From the NCBI GenBank assembly GCA_965224525.1, contig OZ245050.1, positions 4,154,001 to 4,218,000 of the forward strand: a stretch of 64,000 bases of DNA. Direction: 5' to 3'. The stretch is from Granulosicoccus sp036478565. GTDB lineage: Bacteria; Pseudomonadota; Gammaproteobacteria; Granulosicoccales; Granulosicoccaceae. Below are positions 17,509 to 26,238 of this stretch, piece after piece (position 1 is the stretch's first letter; each line of letters opens with the position of its first letter). The notes under the pieces are model-generated. The model searched no databases and was not told the origin of the DNA. It was given only the letters and a program-made list of their open reading frames with translations. The translations under genes were made by a program, and so were the position numbers.

Positions 17509-18123
17509 ATGATTCAACCACTACGAAGCGCCTTTCGCTCCCCCGCACTCTGGCTGGCCGTCAGCCTGGGGGTAATGTGCTTTGTACTGCAAGCAGCGGG
17601 CCTTGAGGAGCAATTGCGATTCGACCGCAGCAGAATCAACGATGGCGACTGGTGGTTGTTGCTTAGCGGTAATTTCGTCCATCTCGGTATGAGTCACCTG
17701 TGGATGAATCTGGCAGGCTTTGCACTGGTAGTGTCCCTTGTGTGGAGCCATTTCAACGCCTTTGAATGGTTGGTTGTCATCTTGCTTTCAAGCCTGGTAG
17801 TCGGCATCGGACTGTGGCAACTCGATCCGGATGTCGGTTGGTACGTCGGCTTCTCGGGCACTTTACACGGGTTGATTATCGCCGGCAGCCTGGCAGATCT
17901 GAAAACTTACCCCCGTTCAGCGGCAATATTACTGTTGCTGGTGGTCGCCAAACTGGGTTGGGAGCAGTTTGCCGGTGCTTTGCCCGGCAGTGAGTCTGTT
18001 GCGGGCGGCTCCGTGGTGGTCAACGCACATCTCTATGGTGCCATTGCTGGCGCGGTTATTGGTGCTCTGTTATTACTGAGACAGCGACTTCGTCGATTGC
18101 CGGTCTCTGTCAGGACATCCTGA
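17509..18123 (+). CDS. rrtA: Rhombosortase (rhomboid-family intramembrane serine protease)
   Basis: Rhombosortases cleave the C-terminal GlyGly-CTERM tail of proteins exported by type II secretion and attach them to the cell surface. The 204-residue protein has about six membrane helices, the HLGMSHLWMN loop near residue 58, the catalytic serine S116 in GFSGTLHG, and the catalytic histidine H174 in NAHLYGA; this compact form is characteristic of rhombosortase rather than GlpG. The ATG at 17509 is used; a TTG three codons upstream is possible. It stands divergent from the gspG-N operon, the partnership expected for the family. No GlyGly-CTERM substrate is recognised in this window. Confidence 0.83.
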   Translation: MIQPLRSAFRSPALWLAVSLGVMCFVLQAAGLEEQLRFDRSRINDGDWWLLLSGNFVHLGMSHLWMNLAGFALVVSLVWSHFNAFEWLVVILLSSLVVGIGLWQLDPDVGWYVGFSGTLHGLIIAGSLADLKTYPRSAAILLLLVVAKLGWEQFAGALPGSESVAGGSVVVNAHLYGAIAGAVIGALLLLRQRLRRLPVSVRTS

Positions 18124-18229
18124 GAGGTGCTGACTTCCGCAGGCCAACACCTCGCGGCGGAAAGTTCCATCGTGACAAAAAACCGCAACACGGACCGCAC
18201 AAAGCTCCAATTCCGGATATTGCTGGATA

Positions 18230-19981
18230 TCACATTTTTTGCGGCGCTCGAATTCCCAGCAATCCAAGTCCGATAGACAGGCACCGCGCCGTTATTTCGC
18301 ACAATGCCAGCCGGCTGTCTCGCAACATCGGGTCATCGGCCTTGAGCACCGGACAGTGACTATAGAATCGGGAAAAGGCTGTTGCCAGATCATACAGATA
18401 GTTTGCCAGCCTGTTGAACATCAATGATTCCGTTAATTGCTCGATCATATCGGGGAACTGCAACAGCAGAAATGCAATTTCACGCTCTGAGGCATGCTCA
18501 ACGCGTATTTCCCGACTTCGCGCTGAATCGCCTGCCTGTCGTAAAATCGACTGAATCCGCGCTTGTGCATATTGCAGATAAGGTGCGGTGTTGCCCTCCA
18601 ACGCCAACATCTGATCAAAGTCGAAGATATAATCTCGCGTTCGTTCAACCGACAGATCCGCATATTTGACCGCGCCGATACCCACGGCTTCTGCCACCTT
18701 GCGGCGCTCTTCTTCGTCAAGATCCGGATTTTTTTCATCAATCACGGCAGCAGCTCGATCAACAGCCTCGGTTAACAGATCACCCAGTTTCACCGTCTCC
18801 CCCGAGCGGCTTTTCAGCATCTTGCCATCGGCACCCATGACAGAACCAAAGCTGATGTGCTCTGCCGTATCGGGCGGCAGCAGCCAACCACTCATACGGC
18901 TGGCCTCGTAAATCATTTCAAGGTGCTGCTTCTGTGGCGCTCCAACAACATAAAGAATACGATTCGCAGCAAGCGCCTGAATGCGATGACGTATAGCCGC
19001 AAGATCGGTTGCGGCATAACCAAAGCCGCCATCGCGTTTTCTGACAATAAGTGGCAGCGGCTCGTTCTCCCGGTTGGTAAAACCCTTCGGGTACAGACAA
19101 TCAGCACCATCACTTTCAACAATCAGATTTTTCTCTTCCAGCTCCTCGAGTGTCGGCTTTAGCATATCGTTGTAGGCGCTCTCACCCATAAACTCGCTTC
19201 CGTCCAGCAGCACGTCCATGCGCTCGTAGACGCTGACAAAGTAGGATTGAGACTGCTCTATCAGCAATTTCCAGAGACGCAGGGTTTCCGCATCGCCGGA
19301 TTGCAACAGAACCACACGACTGCGTGCTCGCACCTGAAATGAATTGTCGGCATCAAATTTCTGCCGCGCCGCACGATAAAAACTGTTCAGATCACCCACC
19401 GACAGTTCGTGCGTTGCCTGTGCCTCGCCCATATCGATCAGATGTTCGATCAACATGCCAAACGGTGTTCCCCAATCGCCAATGTGGTTGTGTCTGATCA
19501 CATCATGACCAAGCCACTGCAGCAATCGCACGCAGGCGTCACCGATTATGGTTGATCTCAGGTGCCCGACATGCATCTCCTTGGCTACATTGGGCGCTGA
19601 GTAATCAACCACGATTGTCTGCTTCTCAGGCGATTGCGGTGAAATCAACGGCACAGCGATACGCTCATCATCGATAATGTCGCCCAGTCGCTGGTTCAAT
19701 GCCGCATTGTTGATATCAAGATTAATAAAGCCTGGCCCTGCAACGCTGGCATTTTCAATCAGCGCCGACGCCCCCCTCGACGCCAGAAGATGCTCGACCA
19801 CCAGCGCTGCTATTTCCCGCGGACTTTGGCCCAGCTGTTTGGCTAACCCCATTGCGCCATCGGCCTGGAAATCAGCATGCTGGCTGGAATGCACACGCGG
19901 GTTTATCGCCTCATCGCTACCGGCAACGGAGGCAAAGGCGGCCGACATAACCTGGCTCACTGCTTGTTCAAGACTTGCCAT
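18230..19981 (-). CDS. argS: Arginine-tRNA ligase
   Basis: This class I aminoacyl-tRNA synthetase charges tRNA-Arg. The N-terminal additional domain is followed by the HIGH-like signature HVGH at residues 137-140 in SAPNVAKEMHVGHLRS, the GDWGTPFGM segment, and the KMSKS-equivalent KMLKS at 387-391 (ADGKMLKSRSG). The anticodon-binding domain with a DALR-type helical ending (FNRLANYLYDLATAFSRFY) completes the protein, of usual length at 583 residues. Its ATG shares one base with the stop of the upstream EamA transporter gene, so it appears to be the third gene of an Ldh-EamA-argS operon, an unusual setting for an essential synthetase. Confidence 0.96.
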   Translation of the reverse strand: MASLEQAVSQVMSAAFASVAGSDEAINPRVHSSQHADFQADGAMGLAKQLGQSPREIAALVVEHLLASRGASALIENASVAGPGFINLDINNAALNQRLGDIIDDERIAVPLISPQSPEKQTIVVDYSAPNVAKEMHVGHLRSTIIGDACVRLLQWLGHDVIRHNHIGDWGTPFGMLIEHLIDMGEAQATHELSVGDLNSFYRAARQKFDADNSFQVRARSRVVLLQSGDAETLRLWKLLIEQSQSYFVSVYERMDVLLDGSEFMGESAYNDMLKPTLEELEEKNLIVESDGADCLYPKGFTNRENEPLPLIVRKRDGGFGYAATDLAAIRHRIQALAANRILYVVGAPQKQHLEMIYEASRMSGWLLPPDTAEHISFGSVMGADGKMLKSRSGETVKLGDLLTEAVDRAAAVIDEKNPDLDEEERRKVAEAVGIGAVKYADLSVERTRDYIFDFDQMLALEGNTAPYLQYAQARIQSILRQAGDSARSREIRVEHASEREIAFLLLQFPDMIEQLTESLMFNRLANYLYDLATAFSRFYSHCPVLKADDPMLRDSRLALCEITARCLSIGLGLLGIRAPQKM

Positions 19982-20928
19982 TACTGATTTCTGTTCCTGC
20001 CCGTTTTAGATTGAATTCGCTGCCCGACGCGCGATAGCGTTATACCGGACAAAATGACAAGCAGCGCTATGTATGCGGTCGTTGGTAGCTGCTCACCGAG
20101 CAGGAAAACGCCGAACAGCATACCGAACACCGGCACCATGAAATTAATCTGACTTAGAAAAGAGGCACCCTGTCGCCCGACAATAACAAGAATCAGCACT
20201 GTTGCCGCAGCCGTTGGTGCAACTGCCAGCCCGCCGATAGCTGCCAGCGATGCAAATGATGGCTGAAACGTCCAGGGGTGCTCCAGAGCAAGGCTGGCTG
20301 GTAACAGCAAAACGCTGGCGGCAAGCATCAGGGCGGTAACCACCGACCAACGCGACAGATGAACCAGCCGGCGAGTCAAAATGGCATTGATGGCGTAGGA
20401 AAAAGCGCCACCGAGAATCACCACTTGTCGCAGCAATTCATCGCCCAGTGACTTCAGACTGCCTGGTCCTATCAGGATGACCACGCCCGCCAGGCCGAAC
20501 AACACTCCAAAGACTTTCCAGCGATCCAGCTTCTCATCAGCGGTAAACACGTGTGCCAGAGTGATCGTGGCAAGCGGCATAATGGCCATGAAAATTGCAG
20601 TCAATCCCGCAGCTACTTCAACCTGCCCCCAACTAATCATGGCAAATGGCAGCGCATAGCCAAAGAATGCCGATGCAAACAGCAAACCCCATACGGGTCC
20701 AATTGGCGGCATTCGGTAGCCGCTCAGCCGCATAAGTGGATACAACATCAGAAATGCGATAGTCAGTCGCCCGGCTGCAACCGTTATTGGTGGCAACTCG
20801 GACACGGCGATACCGGTCAATGTAAAGCTGATACCAAACAACAGCGATAACGCTACAAGCAACGCATAGTCGACCCGACCAGGAACCTGTCGTATCGGGC
20901 GCGAGTCTTTTTCCTGTGTATCACTCAC
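19981..20928 (-). CDS. EamA-family (DMT) transporter
   Basis: This is a ten-helix drug/metabolite transporter with two EamA repeats, from YALLVALSLLFGISFTLTGIAV to the C-terminal LLVILSGITLS. The GTG at 20928 (VSDTQEKDSRP) is taken as the start because the open frame upstream adds 87 residues lying entirely inside the preceding gene; GTGAGTGA overlaps the stop of the Ldh-family gene by 8 bases. That gives about 315 residues, normal for the family. Members export amino acids or other small metabolites; the substrate here is unknown. The overlap with both neighbours suggests one transcript with the Ldh-family gene and argS. Confidence 0.85.
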   Translation of the reverse strand: MSDTQEKDSRPIRQVPGRVDYALLVALSLLFGISFTLTGIAVSELPPITVAAGRLTIAFLMLYPLMRLSGYRMPPIGPVWGLLFASAFFGYALPFAMISWGQVEVAAGLTAIFMAIMPLATITLAHVFTADEKLDRWKVFGVLFGLAGVVILIGPGSLKSLGDELLRQVVILGGAFSYAINAILTRRLVHLSRWSVVTALMLAASVLLLPASLALEHPWTFQPSFASLAAIGGLAVAPTAAATVLILVIVGRQGASFLSQINFMVPVFGMLFGVFLLGEQLPTTAYIALLVILSGITLSRVGQRIQSKTGRNRNQ

Positions 20929-21943
20929 TGGCCAGCCCTTGCAGTTCTTCGTACAGTGGAGCCGGGATTTCAATGCCATTGGCAAGATGATTGACGCGAG
21001 CCTGATAACGTCGATCAGACGGTAACCGCGTACCGTCCTGAGAAAGAATTTTCGTAAACAACGCTTCTGCCCTCTCAAGATGTGCATCATTGGAGGCTCC
21101 GGGTGCACAGCGCCCCGGACTGATTGCAATAAGAAATTCACCGCCAAAGGGTGCACCGGTATTGTGCACATCTTGTGCACTGGATTCAAAGCTGAACAAA
21201 TCCCCTATCAGAGCACCCGCCAGCAATTCAATCATCAAAGCCAGTGATGCACCCTTATACCCACCAAATGCAAGCTGCGCACCGGCAAGTGCTGAGGCCG
21301 GATCAGTGGTAGCTTCGCCATGAACGTCAATGGCCCACCCCCCCGGCAATGGCTGACCGGCTTGCTGGTGCAGTTGTATCTCACCACGCGCACTGACACT
21401 GGATGCCTGATCAAAAACAAGTGGTGGTTGTTGCGCCCGGGGCCAGGCAAAGGCCATGGGGTTAGTGCCATACAATGGCTTGCTACCGCCGGCAGGTGCC
21501 ACATACGCGTTTGATGCAGTAAATGCAAAAGCGATTAATCCTGCGTTCGCCAAATGCTCAACCTCTGGCCATAATGCTGCGATATTGTATGAGCGATGAA
21601 TTGCCATGGCGGCGATACCCAACGCTTGCGCCCGCTCTACCAGATGTTCAAGCCCCCGCTCAAGCGCTAGTGGGCAAAAGCCACACCCGGCATCGACATG
21701 TACAACCGCAGAGCTATCGACTGACACTACTGGCTCAGCAGCGGGATCGATACCCGGATTCTGCAACGCCGCCACATAGAACGGCACACGAAACAGCCCA
21801 TGCGACTGGCATCCATCGCGCTCGGCGGCAGTGATGGTTCGCGCTATTGCCGAGGCTTGATTTTCCGCCAACCCCTGACCCGCCAGCGCCTGTCGCGCCA
21901 GCGTAAAGACCTCGTCCAGCGATAGTGTCATCGTGTTGCTCAT
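20921..21943 (-). CDS. Ldh-family NAD(P)H-dependent oxidoreductase (DpkA-like)
   Basis: This belongs to the malate/L-lactate dehydrogenase type 2 family, which includes delta-1-piperideine-2-carboxylate reductase DpkA, ureidoglycolate dehydrogenase and YlbC-like enzymes. Visible features are AERDGCQSHGLFRVP (catalytic histidine, about residue 48), GFCPLALERGLEHLV, the cofactor-binding MAIHRSYNIAALWPEVEHLA, YGTNPMAFAWP and the C-terminal GGYKGASLALMIELLAG. The ATG at 21943 (MSNTMTLSLDEV) is used; ten more codons are open upstream. The 340-residue length fits. The DpkA-like subgroup is my best guess from the GGSKPLYGTNP loop. It begins the operon running into the EamA transporter and argS. Confidence 0.85.
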   Translation of the reverse strand: MSNTMTLSLDEVFTLARQALAGQGLAENQASAIARTITAAERDGCQSHGLFRVPFYVAALQNPGIDPAAEPVVSVDSSAVVHVDAGCGFCPLALERGLEHLVERAQALGIAAMAIHRSYNIAALWPEVEHLANAGLIAFAFTASNAYVAPAGGSKPLYGTNPMAFAWPRAQQPPLVFDQASSVSARGEIQLHQQAGQPLPGGWAIDVHGEATTDPASALAGAQLAFGGYKGASLALMIELLAGALIGDLFSFESSAQDVHNTGAPFGGEFLIAISPGRCAPGASNDAHLERAEALFTKILSQDGTRLPSDRRYQARVNHLANGIEIPAPLYEELQGLASE

Positions 21944-22021
21944 ATCACACATCATACGATGTCTGCGGTACATCGACAGTGAAATTATTCTGTTGAGAAA
22001 TCAGTTACTGCTGTGTATCCA

Positions 22022-22039
22022 GCCTGTTATCGTACAGGC
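22022..22039. promoter_or_regulatory. Perfect palindrome abutting a start codon
   Basis: GCCTGT (22022-22027), six bases, then ACAGGC (22034-22039), ending exactly before the ATG at 22040. In RNA it would form a 6-bp hairpin over the ribosome-binding site; in DNA it could be an operator in the 96-bp gap between the divergent Ldh-family and EamA genes. It is not a LexA box, because the half-site spacing is 6 rather than 8. Confidence 0.4.
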
Positions 22040-22927
22040 ATGAAGGCCATCCTTATCGGTGTAGCAATCGCGCTTGGCGGCATTGGCGTATTGACGATGA
22101 TGGACGCCGTAGCCAAACTTATTGTGTCCGGCGAATTGCACCTTATGCAGATTCTGTTTGTACGCAGCGCAATTATTGTGACAGGCATGCTGAGCGTCTA
22201 TCGTTTTCGCTCGACGAGCACAAACCTGAAGCCGGTCAAGTGGGGTTTGCAAATCATACGCGGACTGATCGGCAGTATTGCGCCCATCGCATTTTTTTCC
22301 GCACTGCGTTACTTACCGTTAACTGACGCAACGGTAATAGCCTATACCAGTGTGTTCTTCACCACAATACTGTCAGCTATCGTACTGCGCGAAAGGGTTG
22401 GTATCTGGCGATGGTCAGCAATCCTTATTGGCTACGCTGGCGTACTGCTGGCAATACCGCCAGACGGAGACGGCGCCTGGTTCGGCTATTTCCTGGTACT
22501 CATTGCCAGTCTTGCATACTCTACGCTTGCTATCAGCGGCAAATGGCTAACACGCTCTGAATCCACGGCGTCTCTGGTCATCATTTACAACCTTTGCGTG
22601 GCCGCAGTAACACTGTTCTGGTTGCCGACGGTCTGGCAACCCCTGTCACTGTCACAAATTACACCACTTGCCCTGTTTGGCTTAATGGCTGTCGTCGGTC
22701 AATTCATGCTGGTCGAAGCCTACCGCCGGCTTGACGGTTCGTTAATGGCGCCACTGGAATATACGTCACTGGCATGGGCCATCGCACTGGACATTCTTAT
22801 CTGGAACGATGTGCCTGGACCCCGTGTGCTGCTGGGAGCATTTATCATCATTGCAGCCAGCCTGTTTGTGATACATCGCGAACACTTACGCATGAATGCC
22901 AGGGCTAACCATGGAACACCAGAGTAG
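22040..22927 (+). CDS. EamA-family (DMT) transporter
   Basis: This is a second ten-helix transporter of the drug/metabolite family, of 295 residues, unrelated in close sequence to the one at 19981-20928. Two EamA repeats are visible: the first from ILIGVAIALGGIGVLTMMDAVAK, with FVRSAIIV and LRYLPLTDATVIAYTSVFF, the second from FLVLIASLAYSTLAISGKWL to LLGAFIIIAASLFVIH. The ATG at 22040 is used; a GTG at 22013 is also in frame. No Shine-Dalgarno is visible for either, and the region immediately before the ATG is a perfect palindrome. It diverges from the Ldh-family gene. The substrate is unknown. Confidence 0.83.
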   Translation: MKAILIGVAIALGGIGVLTMMDAVAKLIVSGELHLMQILFVRSAIIVTGMLSVYRFRSTSTNLKPVKWGLQIIRGLIGSIAPIAFFSALRYLPLTDATVIAYTSVFFTTILSAIVLRERVGIWRWSAILIGYAGVLLAIPPDGDGAWFGYFLVLIASLAYSTLAISGKWLTRSESTASLVIIYNLCVAAVTLFWLPTVWQPLSLSQITPLALFGLMAVVGQFMLVEAYRRLDGSLMAPLEYTSLAWAIALDILIWNDVPGPRVLLGAFIIIAASLFVIHREHLRMNARANHGTPE

Positions 22928-22940
22928 CAATCGCCCCCAG

Positions 22941-22966
22941 TTTTCCCGGAGCCAGCCCGGGTAAAA
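22941..22966. terminator. Possible bidirectional hairpin terminator
   Basis: CCCGG, a seven-base loop and CCGGG, flanked by TTTT on the left and TAAAA on the right, directly after the stop of the EamA gene. The stem is short and the downstream U-run is weak on the plus strand, so this is a tentative call. Confidence 0.3.
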
Positions 22967-23024
22967 TTGTCTCAACTCAGGCATAACCCCCGCAACGACT
23001 AACAATTCGCCTCGTGACCACCTT

Positions 23025-23342
23025 ATGACAGATGCCGAAACCCATTTTCATTCAATAGTGAGCGGTATGAACAATGCTTCCGCGGGCAAGATGTTTGGTG
23101 CGCACAGTTTGAAAGCCAGCAATGGAAATACCGCTGCATTTTTCTGGAAAAATAGTATGGTTTTCAAGCTGGATGAACAATCACGACAGGACGCATTGCA
23201 ACTGAGTGGCGTCTGCGTCGGTTCGCATATTTACGCGCCTGATCGAAAAATGACAGGGTGGATCTCAATACCGACATGTCACGCCGACAACTGGACCCAC
23301 TACGCCAGCAAGGCCATTGAATTCGTCTCCACTCTGAAATAA
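23025..23342 (+). CDS. TfoX N-terminal / YjbR-like small protein
   Basis: A 105-residue protein matching the stand-alone TfoX-N type domain: KMFGAHSLKASNGNTAAFFWKNSMVFKL near residue 22, then GWISIPTCHADNWTHYASKAIEFV at the C-terminus. These small proteins are widespread in Proteobacteria; despite the name they are not shown to act in competence like full-length TfoX. The domain carries the conserved aromatic residues for the fold but no helix-turn-helix. It is a single-gene unit between the EamA transporter and the DUF2059 gene. Confidence 0.7.
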   Translation: MTDAETHFHSIVSGMNNASAGKMFGAHSLKASNGNTAAFFWKNSMVFKLDEQSRQDALQLSGVCVGSHIYAPDRKMTGWISIPTCHADNWTHYASKAIEFVSTLK

Positions 23343-23504
23343 CGCAGCTGATGAAATCATCATAAGACAACAATCGGCATCGGAAAATCAAACGGGCAAC
23401 GGTAATTAACGACAGCCTTCGCCAACCCCCGTGCAGTATGATTGCTCATCGCCTGGCAGTATCCGGTCTTACGAAAAATGCTAACCAAGTGGAGTACTCA
23501 AAAA

Positions 23505-24002
23505 ATGCCTCGGATCAGAAATATCTCGATAGCTGTCATAGTTTTATTGATACCTGCAATGCCAGCATTCGCCGACGAAACTTCCAGCAGAGAAGCGGCA
23601 GTTGAGCTTATGCAGGTAACTAAAGTTGAATCAATGATGGATCAGATGTTCGCTCAAATGCCACAAATGATAAACAACATGTTTTCACAAATGGATTTGC
23701 CTGAAGAAGAAGTGGCCGCAGTGCAGGACGCCGTTCCGCAATTGTTCGATTTCATTACAGAGAAATTTTCATGGGAACAACTTGAGCCGGAGTTTTTAAT
23801 CATCTACACAGACTTGTACAGCGAACAGGACATGCGTGAGGTAACTGCCTTTTTCAAGACCGAAACCGGACAGCGATTCATCGACACCAACCCGGAAGTC
23901 ATGACCCGAGCCAACGAAGTTTCGCAAAGGCTTATGGCCGAGATCATGCCAGAACTGATGGAGCGGATGCAGGCACTCGTTGAGGAATCGCAGGAAAAGT
24001 AG
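23505..24002 (+). CDS. Exported DUF2059 protein
   Basis: The ATG at 23505 is chosen because it gives a clean Sec signal peptide (MPRIRNISIAVIVLLIPAMPAFA, cleaved near residue 23) and has a GGAG Shine-Dalgarno about 9 bases upstream; the longer frame from 23442 would bury it. The mature part of about 143 residues is helical, with REAAVELMQVTKVESMMDQMFAQM and the DUF2059 core FFKTETGQRFIDTNPEVM. Members are periplasmic proteins of unknown function, usually single genes. It converges with the GGDEF-EAL gene, leaving about 85 bp between the stops. Confidence 0.82.
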   Translation: MPRIRNISIAVIVLLIPAMPAFADETSSREAAVELMQVTKVESMMDQMFAQMPQMINNMFSQMDLPEEEVAAVQDAVPQLFDFITEKFSWEQLEPEFLIIYTDLYSEQDMREVTAFFKTETGQRFIDTNPEVMTRANEVSQRLMAEIMPELMERMQALVEESQEK

Positions 24003-24087
24003 ACGGTCAAGAAGTCTGCGCGGCAGAACATCCTGTCGCAATAATGCGCCGCTGACAACCTGTTGTTCCTCGTCCGAACTCCAGACC

Positions 24088-26238
24088 TCAAGCCGATTTT
24101 TTCAATAACGCCAGGGGCTGACGAGCCTCATACTCTTTAAACCATTCGACAAAATCGCCCGCTGCCAGCGGTTTGGTCAACAAATAGCCCTGTGCTTCGT
24201 CACAACCCAGCTCAGCCAGTTTGCTCAGGTGCCCTGCCGATTCGACACCCTCGGCCACCACGCCAAGCTCCAACCCTCTGGCCATGCCAATGATTGATGT
24301 TGTTATCGCGACATCACTCTCGTCATGGTCGATATCCTTGATAAAGGACTGATCTATCTTCAGTCGATCAATCGGGAACTTCTTGAGATAGCTCAAGCTG
24401 GAGTAGCCGGTACCGAAATCGTCAATACTCAATGCGATGCCAAGCGCTTTGAGGTCTTGTAGCTTTTCAATGGCTTTGTGCACATCTTCGGCCAACATAC
24501 TTTCGGTTATTTCCAACTCCAGTGAAGATCGCTGCATGCCTGTGTCATCAAGGATAGATGCTACTCGCTCCACAAAGTTGCTCTGATTGAACTGGCGCAT
24601 CGAGATATTGACCGCGATGCGAGGGACTGCAATGCCTGATGAACGCCACTCTATCAGCTGCTGGCACGCGGTTCGCAATACCCACTCACCAACAGGCAAT
24701 ACCAATCCAGTATCTTCCGCAACGGGAATGAATTCCACCGGCCCAACAGACCCAAGCTCCTGCGAATTCCAGCGCAGCAGAGCTTCCGCGCCTACAACAG
24801 ACGATGTTGCAACGCAGATCTGCGGCTGATAGTGCAGGGATAGCTCGTCGTTATCCAGGGCACCGCGTAGGTGTGTTTCGATCAGCATCCTCCGCTGAGC
24901 AGACTCAGACAAGGTCGAGTCATAACAGCGGCATGAGTTTTTCCCTGTCCGCTTGGCAGCGTACATTGCTGTGTCGGCGTTGTTAAGCAGACTCTCGGAA
25001 TCCGTTGCATCCCGAGGGTATATTGCAATACCAATACTCGGCGAGGCAATCAGATTCCGACCATTCACAACAATCGGCCGCCTGAGTAATTTCAGTATGC
25101 GATCAGCCACAGCTTCTGCGTCCCGCGGGTGCTTGATGCTGGAAAGAAGCACAGCAAACTCATCACCACCAAGTCGTGCAGCCGGCCCTTCCTCATTACC
25201 ACCAGTCGGTGTGCCGTTCGGCGTATCACACATTTTCGCGCTGGCATCGGTTGGCCGTACGGCTTCCTGTAGCCGCTCACCAATTGAACGCAAGAGTAAA
25301 TCACCGGTTGAATGTCCCAGGGAATCGTTGACGAGTTTGAAGTCATCAATATCGAGGTATAACACGGCTAACATATGCTGTTTCTTATGCGCCTGCGCAA
25401 TCGCCACGTCCAACTGCCGTCTGAAAGCACGTCGATTTGGTAGAGCTGTTACTTCGTCACAGTATGCAAGCTGGTGTATGCGCTCAAGCGTTGCCTCCCT
25501 CTCAGTTACATCGTGCACAGTCCCCATCAAGCCAACGACTTCCCCACTGTGGGAAATGATTGGCTCCGCGCGATGTTCTACCACTTTACTGCTGCCATCA
25601 GATTGCAATATTCGATGCGTCAGGTACATTGGCTCCTTGCTGCGCGCCTTTCTTAACCCATGTTCCAGTTGTGCGCGATCATCTGGATGGACTATGCTGA
25701 GTAAATCACTATCCACCGGCAATTCAACTCCGGACACTTGCTGCAAACCTTCCGACCATCGCGTAATCCCTTCCGCTATTGTCCAGCGCCAGCTTCCCAT
25801 TCTGGCGATTCGTTGAGCGGAAGCCAGCTCTGTTACAACTTCTGCACCTCGAATGACATATAACAAGCGGTGTCGTAATAAGGTCCAGTTAATCGGTTTG
25901 CTTGCAAAATCGGTCGCGCCCGCAAGATAAGCCCGATCTATTGACTCCGCATCGTCATGGGAGGTCAGCATGATAATCGGAGTATTGGCAAATTGAGCCA
26001 TTTGCCTGATTTTTTCACAAACAGTAAACCCATCCATTCGATCCATTTCGACATCAAGCAATATGACACTGGGGCGCAGTTCATTCAGCAATTCCAGCGC
26101 ACTCTCACCATCACTTGCCTCGCGCACTTCGAAGCCAGCTTTTGTCAAAACACGAGTCGCAACCATCCTGGCCATGTCTTCATCGTCAACTATTAGCGCC
26201 AATTGTCCATGCGATAATTTTTGTGCGCTGGGATTCAT
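24088..26238 (-). CDS. Response regulator with PAS, GGDEF and EAL domains
   Basis: This is a c-di-GMP metabolism protein of 716 residues. A receiver domain with the phosphoacceptor D62 (VILLDVEM) spans 12-130; a PAS domain with PAC follows (about 140-255, ending GLMGTVHDVTERE); GGDEF lies at about 270-440 with an intact RLGGDEF motif and a 22-residue insertion just before it; EAL lies at about 450-700 with AEALLRW, ELEITESML, DDFGTGYSS and KIDQSFI all present. Both synthesis and hydrolysis of c-di-GMP are therefore possible. Its start overlaps the kinase gene by 4 bp, so it is the likely final acceptor of that phosphorelay. It is soluble, with no membrane helix. Confidence 0.93.
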   Translation of the reverse strand: MNPSAQKLSHGQLALIVDDEDMARMVATRVLTKAGFEVREASDGESALELLNELRPSVILLDVEMDRMDGFTVCEKIRQMAQFANTPIIMLTSHDDAESIDRAYLAGATDFASKPINWTLLRHRLLYVIRGAEVVTELASAQRIARMGSWRWTIAEGITRWSEGLQQVSGVELPVDSDLLSIVHPDDRAQLEHGLRKARSKEPMYLTHRILQSDGSSKVVEHRAEPIISHSGEVVGLMGTVHDVTEREATLERIHQLAYCDEVTALPNRRAFRRQLDVAIAQAHKKQHMLAVLYLDIDDFKLVNDSLGHSTGDLLLRSIGERLQEAVRPTDASAKMCDTPNGTPTGGNEEGPAARLGGDEFAVLLSSIKHPRDAEAVADRILKLLRRPIVVNGRNLIASPSIGIAIYPRDATDSESLLNNADTAMYAAKRTGKNSCRCYDSTLSESAQRRMLIETHLRGALDNDELSLHYQPQICVATSSVVGAEALLRWNSQELGSVGPVEFIPVAEDTGLVLPVGEWVLRTACQQLIEWRSSGIAVPRIAVNISMRQFNQSNFVERVASILDDTGMQRSSLELEITESMLAEDVHKAIEKLQDLKALGIALSIDDFGTGYSSLSYLKKFPIDRLKIDQSFIKDIDHDESDVAITTSIIGMARGLELGVVAEGVESAGHLSKLAELGCDEAQGYLLTKPLAAGDFVEWFKEYEARQPLALLKKSA

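Noticed and set aside
22022..22039. LexA (SOS) box
   Set aside because: The half-sites resemble CTGT...ACAG, but the spacing is 6 bases instead of 8.
24953..25816. 287-codon open frame on the plus strand
   Set aside because: It is antisense to the GGDEF-EAL gene, with low-complexity serine/arginine composition typical of a shadow ORF.
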